This document shows, piece after piece, positions 8,387-18,669 of a stretch of DNA of 64,000 nt. Numbering within the stretch: the first letter of the stretch is position 1; each line of letters starts with the position of its first letter. Both the position numbers and the translations under genes were made by a program. Source of the stretch: Stenotrophomonas sp. 610A2 (GTDB taxonomy: Bacteria > Pseudomonadota > Gammaproteobacteria > Xanthomonadales > Xanthomonadaceae). The stretch lies in contig NZ_CP130832.1 in NCBI RefSeq assembly GCF_030549615.1, forward strand, positions 2,604,001 to 2,668,000, read 5' to 3'. The notes under the pieces are model-generated. The model saw only the letters and a list, made by a program, of their open reading frames with translations, ran no database searches and was not told the origin of the DNA.

Positions 8387-9589
8387 ATGCACAGGCGCCA
8401 CGATCTGGATTGGCTGCGGGTGATCGCCTTTGGCATGTTGGTGGTCTACCACGTGGGCATGTACTACGTGAGTTGGGACTGGCACGTCAAAAGCCCGGCG
8501 GCGAGCACCGCGCCGGAACCCTTCATGCTGCTGACCTCGCCATGGCGGATGTCGCTGCTGTTCCTGATCTCCGGCGTCGCCACCGCTTTCATGTTCGAAC
8601 GCCAACCCGCCGGGCCGCTGCGACGTCGCTCCTGGCAACTCTTGCTGCCGCTGCTGTTCGGAATGGCGGTGATCGTGCCGCCGCAGGCCTACTACCAGGT
8701 GGTCGAACAACTGCCCGGCGGCTACAGCGAGTCTTATTGGGCGTTCTACGGCAAGTACCTCAGCGCCTACCAAGGCTTCTGCGACAGCGACGGCTGCCTG
8801 CGGGTGCCGACCTGGAACCACCTCTGGTTCCTGCCCTATCTGTGGAGCTACACCGTGCTGGCCTGGCTGTTGTGGCGGCTGTTGCCGGCGCGCGCGCTGC
8901 AGCGCCTGCGGCAATGGGCCGGCGTTGCCCTGGGCGGATGGGGAGCACTACTGGTGCCGGTACTGCTGCTGGCAACAGCGCGCCTGCTGCTGGTCAACCG
9001 CTTCGAGCAGACCCACGCTCTGACCGATGACTGGTACAACCATGCCCAGTACGCAAGCGCGTTCCTGATCGGTTTCCTCGCCGCCTTCAGCGGCCGCTTC
9101 TGGGAGTCACTGCAGCGGCTGCGCTGGCTGTCGTTGGCCCTGGCAGGCGCCTGCTATGCAGCCCTGATCCATACATGGTACTTCTCCGGCTACAACGATG
9201 CGCAACCGCCGCCGCTGGAGCTGCGCCTTGCATTGCGGGTCGCCTGGGCGGTGGATCAATGGTGCGCCATCGCCGCCTTGCTGGGCTTCGCCTACCGCTG
9301 GCGCGAAGCCGACAGCCCGCTGTTGCGCTATCTCACGCTTGCCGTGTTTCCGCTCTACATCCTGCATCAGACCGTGATCGTGGTGCTGGCGCACAGGCTC
9401 AAGCCGCTGCAGCTGCAACCTGGCATCGAGGCCGTGCTGCTGATCGTGGCGACCTTCGCCCTGTGCCTGGCCGCCTACGAACTCATCAAGCGCTGCGGGC
9501 CGTTGCGACCACTGTTTGGGCTGCGCAGCCGGCCGCCAGAACGCTTCGTCCGGGTAACTGCCAAAGCTGTGCGCGAGCGAGGAAACTGA
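8387..9589 (+). CDS. acyltransferase-3 family membrane protein
   Basis: Integral membrane acyltransferase of 400 residues, PF01757 type (the family of OpgC/MdoC and O-antigen acetylases). The start at ATG 8387 has AGGA 6 nt upstream. The N-terminus carries the family signature, RHDLDWLRVIAF followed by YHVGMYY, giving the Arg and His expected at the active site. About ten hydrophobic helices follow. The substrate cannot be told from sequence; members acylate surface glycans or periplasmic glucans. It is divergent from the membrane LytTR regulator, and the pair may form one sensing and surface-modification unit (inference). Confidence 0.8.
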   Translation: MHRRHDLDWLRVIAFGMLVVYHVGMYYVSWDWHVKSPAASTAPEPFMLLTSPWRMSLLFLISGVATAFMFERQPAGPLRRRSWQLLLPLLFGMAVIVPPQAYYQVVEQLPGGYSESYWAFYGKYLSAYQGFCDSDGCLRVPTWNHLWFLPYLWSYTVLAWLLWRLLPARALQRLRQWAGVALGGWGALLVPVLLLATARLLLVNRFEQTHALTDDWYNHAQYASAFLIGFLAAFSGRFWESLQRLRWLSLALAGACYAALIHTWYFSGYNDAQPPPLELRLALRVAWAVDQWCAIAALLGFAYRWREADSPLLRYLTLAVFPLYILHQTVIVVLAHRLKPLQLQPGIEAVLLIVATFALCLAAYELIKRCGPLRPLFGLRSRPPERFVRVTAKAVRERGN

Positions 9590-9660
9590 GTTGGAACCAA
9601 CACCAGACTGTTGCGCTTTCGCCCAGCCCCACAGCCTGTACCGGCCGGGCTGAAAGCAAC

Positions 9661-10788
9661 TCAGCCGGCCTCGGCGCGCGGCTCGCCAACCAGCGGCCGT
9701 TCCGGCGCCGGCTTGCTGGGGAAGGCATGGCGCAGGATGCGCCACACCACCTGGCCAAACTGGCGCGGCAGCGAACCTGTGTTGTAGTGCTGGCCGTAGC
9801 GCGCGCAGATGTCCTTCACGTCCACCGCCATCGCCGCATAGCGGTTAGCGGGAATATCCGGGTAGAAATGGTGTTCGATCTGATGACTGAGATTGCCGGT
9901 CATCACGTTCATCAACTTGCCGCCGGTGAGATTGGACGAGCCGCGCAGCTGGCGCAGATACCAATGGCCGCGGCCTTCGTTGCGGACACATTCCTTGGGA
10001 AAGGTCTCGGCGTCGGCGGTGAAGTGACCGCAGAAGATCACCACGTAGGTCCAGACGTTGCGGATGATGTTGGCCGCCACATTGCCCAGCAATACCGGCA
10101 GGAAGAACGGGCCGGCCAAGGCCGGGAACAACACATAGTCCTTGAGGATCTGCAGCATCGCCTTGCGGCCTACCGGACGCGCCTGCTTCCACAGCTGCTT
10201 GAGCGTCATCTTGCCCACCAGCACGCGGCCGATACGCAGATCCTGTATGGCGATACCCCACTCGAACAGCAGCGCGAACACCACCGCCACGAACGGCTGG
10301 GCCAGGAAGAAGGGGTGCCAGCGCTGCTCGGGGAAGATCCGCAGCAGGCCGTAGCCGATGTCATCGTCCAGCCCACGCACATTGGTGTAAGTGTGATGGC
10401 GGAAGTTATGCGTCTTGCGCCAGTTTTCCGAGGTGCCGGCGATATCCCACTCGTAGGTCTTGCCCTGCAGCTGCGGGTCGCCCATCCAGTCGTACTGGCC
10501 GTGGATGACGTTGTGCGCCAACTCCATGTTTTCCAGGATCTTGGAAAGTGCCAGCAGCAGCACACCGGCTATCCAGGCCGGCACCAGCACGCTGTGCACG
10601 AAGGCACCGAGGAACAACAGTGCCCGCCCCGCCACGCCTGTCCAGCGCACCGCGGCGACGATCCGGCGGATGTAGCGGGCGTCGCTGGCACCCAGCAAGG
10701 CCTGGTGCTTGGCTTTTACGGCGTCGAGTTCATCACCGAAGGTCTGCAGCTCGGCAGGCGACAGCACGCGGTTGTGCACGGAAGACAT
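9661..10788 (-). CDS. desB: acyl-CoA/fatty acid desaturase (DesB-like)
   Basis: Membrane di-iron desaturase of 375 residues that introduces a double bond into saturated fatty acyl chains under aerobic conditions. Three histidine boxes are visible: HNVIHG, HNFRHH and HQIEHH, with hydrophobic spans between them. The ATG lies 3 nt after the stop codon of the ferredoxin reductase gene, so the two are one operon. The order desC-desB divergent from a FabR/DesT-type repressor matches the Pseudomonas aeruginosa desCB-desT locus, on which the symbols rest. Position specificity (delta-9) is inferred from that family. The gene converges on the acyltransferase with only 71 bp between. Confidence 0.75.
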   Translation of the reverse strand: MSSVHNRVLSPAELQTFGDELDAVKAKHQALLGASDARYIRRIVAAVRWTGVAGRALLFLGAFVHSVLVPAWIAGVLLLALSKILENMELAHNVIHGQYDWMGDPQLQGKTYEWDIAGTSENWRKTHNFRHHTYTNVRGLDDDIGYGLLRIFPEQRWHPFFLAQPFVAVVFALLFEWGIAIQDLRIGRVLVGKMTLKQLWKQARPVGRKAMLQILKDYVLFPALAGPFFLPVLLGNVAANIIRNVWTYVVIFCGHFTADAETFPKECVRNEGRGHWYLRQLRGSSNLTGGKLMNVMTGNLSHQIEHHFYPDIPANRYAAMAVDVKDICARYGQHYNTGSLPRQFGQVVWRILRHAFPSKPAPERPLVGEPRAEAG

Positions 10789-10791
10789 GAC

Positions 10792-11844
10792 TTACAGCTC
10801 CAAGGTCAAATCGGTACTGGCGCTGCTAACGCACAGTTTGAGCGGAACGGACGGTTCGCTGGTGTAATCGCCGGTCAAGGTGTGGCGGGTAATACCCGAG
10901 GTCTTGCCGCATACGCAGGTATTGCAGATGCCCATCCGGCAGCCGCTGGCTGGCTGGATGCCTGCGGCTTCCAGCGCTGGCAACAAGGCAACCCCACGCG
11001 GCACGGTCAGCGTGCGGCCGCTCTTGAGCAGCTGTACCTGCACGCTACCCTCCTCCAACTCGGCCAGCTGCGGGACGCTGAACGCCTCGCTGTCGAAATG
11101 CGCCACCTTGGCCTGCAGGCGCGCACGCGCGGCCTCGACAAAGCCTCCGGGGCCGCAAGCCAGCACATGGGCGGAATCCAGCTCGCCAAGGCTGGCGAGA
11201 TCGAAGCTGTCCACGCGTGGCGCGGCTTCACCGGTCACCGCCAGATGCAGGCGGAACGACGGGTGCCGCGCGGCAATGGCATTGAATTCGTCAACGAAGC
11301 ACAGCTGCTCGCGCTGACGCGCCCAGTAGATGAGATCGACCGGACCCGGCATACCCTGCGCGTCGAGCAGGCGCAGCAAGGCCCGCATCGGCGTGATGCC
11401 GCTGCCCGCGGCCAACATCACCAGCTTGGGGTCTGGTGTTGCCGGCAGCAGCATCTGGCCAAACGCCTGGCCCAGCGCGAATACCTCGCCCACTTCGGCC
11501 TGCTGTACCAGGTGCTGGCTGAGCTTGCCGCCGGCAATGCGCTTGACCGTGATCGCCAGACGGCCGCTCTGCAGCAGGGTCGGGCTGTAGCTGCGGGTGG
11601 TCAATCGCCCATCCAGCTCCGCGCCCAGATTGATGTGCTGGCCTGCCTGCAGCCCCAGGAAGTGGCGATTGGGCTGCAGCTCAAGCGTTACCGCGTCGGC
11701 GCTGGCCGGGTAGCGCGCCACAAGACGGGCCAAAGGCCGCCGCAGCGTCCACAGCGGATGCACCCGGGTAGACCAGAAATCGAAGAAGCCCTCGCTCAGC
11801 CAGGGGATCGGCGGCGGCGCGGTATTGCGGTAGACAGCACTCAT
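10792..11844 (-). CDS. desC: ferredoxin/flavodoxin reductase, desaturase electron donor
   Basis: Reductase of about 350 residues that passes NAD(P)H electrons to the neighbouring desaturase. Order: short N-terminal region, FAD domain (RSYSPTLL), NAD(P) domain (MLAAGSGITPMRALL), and a C-terminal plant-type [2Fe-2S] domain with SGCRMGICNTCVCGK and a fourth cysteine in LKLCVSS. The start is taken at ATG 11844; a frame opening at 11883 would run back through the operator palindrome and is unlikely. The ribosome-binding site is weak. The gene is 3 nt from desB and is probably controlled from the operator at 11866-11889. Confidence 0.75.
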   Translation of the reverse strand: MSAVYRNTAPPPIPWLSEGFFDFWSTRVHPLWTLRRPLARLVARYPASADAVTLELQPNRHFLGLQAGQHINLGAELDGRLTTRSYSPTLLQSGRLAITVKRIAGGKLSQHLVQQAEVGEVFALGQAFGQMLLPATPDPKLVMLAAGSGITPMRALLRLLDAQGMPGPVDLIYWARQREQLCFVDEFNAIAARHPSFRLHLAVTGEAAPRVDSFDLASLGELDSAHVLACGPGGFVEAARARLQAKVAHFDSEAFSVPQLAELEEGSVQVQLLKSGRTLTVPRGVALLPALEAAGIQPASGCRMGICNTCVCGKTSGITRHTLTGDYTSEPSVPLKLCVSSASTDLTLEL

Positions 11845-11865
11845 GGGCCAACTATACGACCGAGC

Positions 11866-11889
11866 ATACAAGCGTGTATACACTTGTAT
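11866..11889. promoter_or_regulatory. palindromic operator between desC and desT
   Basis: A 24-bp near-perfect palindrome, ATACAAGCGTG/TATACACTTGTAT, pairing at 10 of 12 positions, with a perfect GTGTATACAC core offset within it. It lies 21 nt upstream of desC and 47 nt upstream of the TetR-type gene, so it can cover both promoters. FabR/DesT regulators bind palindromes of this general layout (…GTACA-TGTAC… type), and this is the natural candidate site. Binding is inferred. Confidence 0.65.
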
Positions 11890-11936
11890 ATTGCCAGTAC
11901 AGGCTATGATTCACGGACCTGACCGGCCCGAGCCCC

Positions 11937-12599
11937 ATGACAGCACGCGAACAGCCCCTGCCCGCACACGACGACCTGCACCCGGCGCGCAAGGCTTCCA
12001 TCTCGCGTGACGACCTGCTTGCGGCCGCCCTGTCCCTTATTGGCCCGCACCGCAGCGTGTCCACGCTGAGTCTGCGCGAGGTTGCACGCGAGGCCGGGAT
12101 CGCACCGAATTCGTTCTACCGCCAGTTCCGCGACATGGATGAATTGACGGTTGCGCTGATAGATCTGGCCGGCCGCTCGCTGCGCACCATCATCGGTCAG
12201 GCGCGGCTGCGCGCGGCCGACAGCAACCGCGGCGTGATCCGGCTGTCGGTGGAAACCTTCATGGAGCAGCTGCGCGCCGACGACCGGCTGATGCATGTAT
12301 TGCTGCGTGAAGGCACCGCCGGCTCGGATGCGTTCAAGCAGGCCGTGGACCGCGAGCTGGGGTATTTCGAGGAAGAGCTGAAGGCCGATCTGGTCCGTTT
12401 GGCTGCGCTCGATGGCGCGACCCTGTTCGAGCCGGCGCTTGCTGCCAAAGCCATCACCCGCCTGGTGTTCGCCATGGGCGGTAGCGCGATCGACCTTCCG
12501 GAAGAGCGCGACCCGGAGCTGATCGAGGAGATGTCGCAGATGATCCGCATGATCATCACCGGCGCCCGCGCGCTGGCACGGCATCCGGTCAGAGCCTGA
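11937..12599 (+). CDS. desT: FabR/DesT-type TetR regulator of unsaturated fatty acid genes
   Basis: TetR-family repressor of 220 residues. The N-terminal helix-turn-helix contains the hallmark LSLREVAREAGIAPNSFYRQF, nearly identical to FabR and DesT; the C-terminal part resembles their acyl-CoA-binding domain (STFMEQL-like segment, LLREGTAGSDAF). FabR/DesT sense the ratio of saturated to unsaturated acyl-CoA/ACP and adjust desaturase or fabAB expression. It is divergent from desC across an obvious palindrome, consistent with autoregulation plus control of desCB. The choice between the names fabR and desT rests on the neighbours. Confidence 0.75.
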   Translation: MTAREQPLPAHDDLHPARKASISRDDLLAAALSLIGPHRSVSTLSLREVAREAGIAPNSFYRQFRDMDELTVALIDLAGRSLRTIIGQARLRAADSNRGVIRLSVETFMEQLRADDRLMHVLLREGTAGSDAFKQAVDRELGYFEEELKADLVRLAALDGATLFEPALAAKAITRLVFAMGGSAIDLPEERDPELIEEMSQMIRMIITGARALARHPVRA

Positions 12600-12611
12600 A
12601 CCCCGCAGGGC

Positions 12612-12716
12612 TTTTGTAGGAGCGGCGTAAGCCGCGAAGCTGGCGGTCCGTCCGATCACAGCTGATCCCGCAACTTCATTGATGCCAGCTTCGCGGCTTA
12701 CGCCGCTCCCACAAGC
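12612..12716. repeat. inverted REP pair, family A
   Basis: TTTTGTAGGAGCGGCGTAAG and the rest of the family A unit, then its inverted copy about 55 nt further on, ending CCGCTCCCACAAG. It sits just after the TetR gene and may act as a 3' hairpin for both converging transcripts. Confidence 0.8.
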
Positions 12717-12730
12717 TGCCTATCGGTAAT

Positions 12731-12760
12731 GCCCCTACCGAGCATGGCTCGGCACTACCT
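12731..12760. repeat. SMAG-like palindrome that supplies a stop codon
   Basis: TACCGAGCATGGCTCGGCACTACC: a GC-rich palindrome ending, on the minus strand, with the GTAG typical of S. maltophilia SMAG repeats. The TAG in this GGTAG is the stop codon (12757-12755) of the minus-strand DUF1615 gene. Confidence 0.75.
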
Positions 12761-13867
12761 CTGCAAGCATTCGCGGTAACGGCCATCTACCCGGTTCGCG
12801 AACCACTCGGTGGTCAGTTCACGGGTGATCTTGGGGCTGTCCAGGCGGATGCCGGGAATAACCGCGCGCGGCAACGACGTTCCGGCGCGTGCATCCGCCA
12901 GCGCAAAGACCTGTCGGTGCAGATCGCCATCACTGAACTCCAACCGGTCTGACTGCGAAAGCGCAAGGCGTATCTCGCGTTCATCCATGCCCAGCTGCGG
13001 CGCCAGACTGCGCACCGCGCGCTCGGTCTGCCCGGGTTCATCGAGTGGCGCATCCGGCACCAGCAGGTCACCGTCCAGTGCCAACGGCTCACCGGTCAAG
13101 CTGCTGACCGCGCTCTGGAATGCGGCATTCCGGCTGGCATAGCGCCCTGCGTTGTAATCGGCAAAACGATGCACTTTCCGGGTGTAGGGCGTCTGGTAGT
13201 CGAGAAGATGCGCGATGCCGAAGTACACGCCACCACGACGGGTGAACACTTCATCGCGAATGCTGCGTGCCACCGGATAGGGATAGCGCTGCGCGTTGGC
13301 CTCCGCAAACGGAATGCTGACCTGCATCGCGCCTCCGGTCTGCACCGGGTTCTTGCCAGCGAACAAGCGTCGGCCCATCGGTGCACGGCCGATGATCTCC
13401 TCATAGAGCTCGCTCAGATCACGCTCGCTGCGCACCCGCGCCAGCTGCTCACCATAGCTGCGACCATCATTGCCCTTCACCTTCAAACCAGCGTCCACCA
13501 GCAACTTCGGTATATGCATGGCGGCCGCGCGGCGGTCTATTTCACCGCGCGCAATCCGCGGCAGATTCGGCACCTCGGGATTGGCGCGGTAACCGGACTC
13601 CTGCTCGATCACCGCCAGCGTCGCGCAGATGTTCTCTGGATTGGCTGGCAATTGCTGCGCGGCCAACGCTGCCTGGATATCTGCCGCCCAAGCTGTACGG
13701 TCAGCGGTCTTGGCGGGGATGCGCCGCGCGATGTCCGCGCGCACTACATCCACAGCTGGCCCCGCCGATTTTGGCGGCGCACTGCTACAAGCGGCCAGCG
13801 CGGCCAATACCACCATACCGAAGCTGCTGCGGAACCCGCGCGGAAATACCATAAATCCAAGCTTCAT
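12755..13867 (-). CDS. DUF1615 lipoprotein (YaiW-like)
   Basis: Lipoprotein of about 370 residues. The signal sequence ends in LAALAAC, giving lipidation at the Cys of ACSSAPP; ATG 13867 or the Met five codons later could be the start, neither with a strong ribosome-binding site. The body matches DUF1615, the family of E. coli YaiW: a lysozyme-like helical domain with AVIEQESGY, GRAPMGRRLFAGKNPVQTGG and a Tyr-rich YFGIAHLLDYQTPY. The Glu in IEQES is placed like the catalytic Glu of lytic transglycosylases, but activity is not established. YaiW is an outer-membrane lipoprotein. The stop codon comes from a SMAG-like repeat. Confidence 0.75.
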   Translation of the reverse strand: MKLGFMVFPRGFRSSFGMVVLAALAACSSAPPKSAGPAVDVVRADIARRIPAKTADRTAWAADIQAALAAQQLPANPENICATLAVIEQESGYRANPEVPNLPRIARGEIDRRAAAMHIPKLLVDAGLKVKGNDGRSYGEQLARVRSERDLSELYEEIIGRAPMGRRLFAGKNPVQTGGAMQVSIPFAEANAQRYPYPVARSIRDEVFTRRGGVYFGIAHLLDYQTPYTRKVHRFADYNAGRYASRNAAFQSAVSSLTGEPLALDGDLLVPDAPLDEPGQTERAVRSLAPQLGMDEREIRLALSQSDRLEFSDGDLHRQVFALADARAGTSLPRAVIPGIRLDSPKITRELTTEWFANRVDGRYRECLQR

Positions 13868-13991
13868 TACACAGACCCTTACAGCCGCGTTCGTGCGCAG
13901 ACCCTACCGCAGCAGGCCAGCTACGCAAAGCCCGTCACCCTGCGAGCACGGCTGCTCGGCTTTGCGCTAGGCTTGCCGTCCCACCCTGCCC

Positions 13992-14777
13992 GTGCAGCCA
14001 GTGAAAACCGTCCACGCCACCCGATACATCACACCGCTGCGCGAAGGCGGTTCATTGCCGGCAGTGATAGAAGCCGATGACGATGGCATGTACGTCATCA
14101 AATTCCGTGGTGCCGGCCAAGGCCCCAAAGCCCTGATCGCCGAGCTGGTGGTTGGCCGGCTTGCACAGGTACTCGGCCTGCCGATGCCGGACATCGCCTT
14201 GGTCGAGCTCGACAAGGAATTCGCCCGCACCGAGCCCGACCCGGAAATCCAGGACCTGATCCGCGCCAGCGAAGGCACCAATCTGGGCAGCGATTACCTG
14301 CCCGGCGCGATCAATTACGACCCGGCCGCGATGCAACCCGATGCCGAACTGGCCTCGCGCATCGTCTGGTTTGATGCCTATACCAGCAACGTGGACCGCA
14401 CCGCGCGCAATCCCAACCTGATGGTCTGGCACCGCAAGCTCTATCTCATCGATCACGGCGCCGCGCTGTACTTCCACCACGACTGGGAGAACGCCGGTGA
14501 AGCCTGCGGCAAGCCCTTCGTGCTGATCAAGGACCACGTGCTGTTACCGTATGCCAGCGCGATTGCTGAAGCCGACAAGCACTTGAGCCCCTTGCTGACC
14601 GATGCGGTGATCGACGGCATCGTCGCGCAGATTCCGGAGAGCTGGCTGCAGACCGAGCCAAGCTTCGCCGATGCCAGCGCCTACCGCTCGGCCTACGCCA
14701 GCTATTTGAAACGCCGTCTGCAATTGCGCGAAGCCTTCGTCCAGGAGGCCATCCGTGCCCACGCTGCACACCTATGA
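13992..14777 (+). CDS. HipA-like protein kinase (HipA_2 type)
   Basis: Kinase-fold protein of 261 residues beginning at GTG 13992 (a second GTG at 14001 is possible). It is shorter than HipA toxins (about 440) and lacks their N-terminal subdomain. Kinase landmarks are present: a nucleotide-binding lysine in MYVIKFRG, Glu in LIAELVVGRL, a catalytic/metal cluster FDAYTSNVDRTARNPN, and LIDHG as the DFG-like motif. It overlaps the following DUF3037 gene by 23 bp, so the two are translationally linked. No HipB-type antitoxin is adjacent, so this is unlikely to be a classic hipBA module. Target and role unknown. Confidence 0.75.
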   Translation: MQPVKTVHATRYITPLREGGSLPAVIEADDDGMYVIKFRGAGQGPKALIAELVVGRLAQVLGLPMPDIALVELDKEFARTEPDPEIQDLIRASEGTNLGSDYLPGAINYDPAAMQPDAELASRIVWFDAYTSNVDRTARNPNLMVWHRKLYLIDHGAALYFHHDWENAGEACGKPFVLIKDHVLLPYASAIAEADKHLSPLLTDAVIDGIVAQIPESWLQTEPSFADASAYRSAYASYLKRRLQLREAFVQEAIRAHAAHL

Positions 14778-15147
14778 TTACGCCGTCATCCGCGTGGTAC
14801 CGCGGGTGGAACGCGAAGAATTCATCAACGTTGGCGTAATCGTCTCCTGCCCCAGCGCCGGCCATCTGCAGGCCGCCATCGAGATCGATGTCGCGCGCCT
14901 GCAGGCATTTGCGCCGCAACTGGATCTGGGCGGCGTGCAGCCCTGGCTCGATGCCATCGTTGCGATCTGCCGCGGCGAGCCAGGTGCTGGTCCGATCGCG
15001 CAGCTGCCGCCACGCGCACGCTTCCACTTCCTCACCGCCAAGCGTAGTTCGGTGGTGCAGACCTCGGTCACCCATGTCGGGCGTACCGCCAACCCAGCCG
15101 GCATCGTCGAGCATTTGCTGGAACGTATGGTGCGTACACCGCGCTGA
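14755..15147 (+). CDS. DUF3037 protein, partner of the HipA-like kinase
   Basis: Protein of 130 residues from GTG 14755, with a perfect AGGAGG at 14743-14748 inside the end of the kinase gene. The sequence matches DUF3037: YDYAVIRVVPRVEREEFINVGVIV near the start, a middle helical part, and FHFLTAKRSSVVQTS. No DNA-binding motif, signal peptide or catalytic set seen. The 23-bp overlap and strong internal ribosome-binding site suggest stoichiometric production with the kinase; it could be a substrate, inhibitor or adaptor. DUF3037 genes next to HipA-like genes are known from other bacteria, but no function has been established that I know of. Confidence 0.75.
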   Translation: MPTLHTYDYAVIRVVPRVEREEFINVGVIVSCPSAGHLQAAIEIDVARLQAFAPQLDLGGVQPWLDAIVAICRGEPGAGPIAQLPPRARFHFLTAKRSSVVQTSVTHVGRTANPAGIVEHLLERMVRTPR

Positions 15148-15182
15148 GTCGTCGGCGGGGATGCCGGGCCAGCCGATAACTG

Positions 15183-15250
15183 TGGAGCGGAGCCATGCTC
15201 GGCATGGGCTCTAGCAGTGAAGCACCTGCCGAGCATGGCTCGGCACTACG
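15183..15250. repeat. inverted pair of SMAG-like palindromes
   Basis: GGAGCGGAGCCATGCTCGGC and then GCCGAGCATGGCTCGGCACT, two SMAG-like units in inverted order about 25 nt apart, just after the DUF3037 gene. Confidence 0.75.
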
Positions 15251-15339
15251 GGATCCGCACGGTACAGGTAGTGCTTTTCGCTGCGGCATTGCGCCGCAGC
15301 GGCTGGTTGGCTATGGGCTTGCCGCTACGAGCTAAAGCC

Positions 15340-15449
15340 TTGCCCTCACCCCAACCCCTCTCCCGCGAGCGGGAGAAGGGCTAAAGCACTGCGAGCGCAA
15401 GCATTCCTAGCCCCTCTCCCGCTTGCGGGAGAGGGGTTGGGGTGAGGGC
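15340..15449. repeat. composite palindrome, family C (CCCTCTCCCGC-GCGGGAGAGGG)
   Basis: About 110 bp: TTGCCCTCACCCCAACCCCT leads into a hairpin CTCCCGCGAGCGGGAG, then about 35 nt, then CCCTCTCCCGCTTGCGGGAG and the complement of the opening sequence ending GGGTGAGGGCAA. The whole can fold as one long stem with two inner hairpins. It lies between the DUF3037 and gyrA 3' ends. Related copies are at 24571-24670, 36821-36940, 47261-47394 and inside metH at 63815-63934. Confidence 0.8.
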
Positions 15450-15480
15450 AAGCTTCTAGCCGATGAAGCCAGACGCCTCA

Positions 15481-15511
15481 AAAGAAAAGCGCCGGCATGC
15501 CGGCGCTTTTC
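15481..15511 (-). terminator. gyrA intrinsic terminator
   Basis: The perfect 26-bp palindrome AAAAGCGCCGGCA/TGCCGGCGCTTTT (15486-15511) is followed on the minus strand by TTTTCTTTT, 20 nt after the gyrA stop. Confidence 0.85.
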
Positions 15512-15531
15512 CAAACCCAAACCCTGCAGAA

Positions 15532-18231
<2,700 letters not shown>

Positions 18232-18395
18232 TCGGGTTCCGTTGTCAGGTAGCGATCCCGTCCGCCGGCAGCACCTTGACGGGCCGCCCTGCCGGAAACT
18301 CGGATCAACCTGCGGAGTCTACCACAAGGGCAGGTTTTTCGCCGCCATTTAGGGCGCTTTTACCGGAAGAAATCAGGAACTTAGGGGCAGCCAGT

Positions 18396-18466
18396 GGTAG
18401 AGCCGAGCCATGCTCGGCTGAGGCCTTACCGATAGACCTTAGTAGGAGCGGCGCAAGCCGCGAAAC
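18396..18466. repeat. SMAG-like palindrome plus a single family A unit
   Basis: GTAGAGCCGAGCCATGCTCG at 18398-18417 (a SMAG-like unit) followed by AGGAGCGGCGCAAGCCGCGA at 18444-18463 (family A, here without its inverted partner). Both lie in the 438-bp gap between gyrA and mtnA. Confidence 0.7.
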
Positions 18467-18499
18467 CACACATCCAGCAGGCCATAGCCCTATTCAACC

Positions 18500-18667
18500 T
18501 GTAGAGCCGAACCATGCTCGGCTGGGGCACTACCGGGAAGGCCTCTGCCGAGCATGGCTCGGCACTACCCTTGACGCCTTACCGGGAAGGCCTCTGCCGA
18601 GCGCGGCTCGGCACTACCATTCGCGCCTTACCGGGAACGCCTCTGCCGAGCGCGGCTCGGCACTACC
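18500..18667. repeat. tandem array of SMAG-like units, 49-bp period
   Basis: A SMAG-like unit (GTAGAGCCGAACCATGCTCG) is followed by three near-identical units, each ACCGGGAA-GCCTCTGCCGAGC-(A/G)(T/C)-GGCTCGGCACTACC. ACCGGGAA begins at 18532, 18581 and 18630, a period of exactly 49 bp. The last unit ends 2-3 bp from the mtnA stop codon. The rest of the gyrA-mtnA gap holds the gyrA promoter region and nothing else I can name. Tandem arrays of SMAG units suggest local amplification. Confidence 0.8.
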
Positions 18668-18669
18668 GG

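Noticed and set aside
9590..9660. Terminator between the acyltransferase and desB genes
   Set aside because: GCTTTC...GAAAGC ends can pair but the stem is imperfect and lacks a T-run.
9175..11922. A 915-codon plus-strand frame over the desaturase operon
   Set aside because: Antisense to desB and desC, whose His boxes and [2Fe-2S] cysteines are clear.
18500..18667. CRISPR array
   Set aside because: The 49-bp units repeat throughout with no unique spacers and match SMAG-like palindromes found elsewhere.
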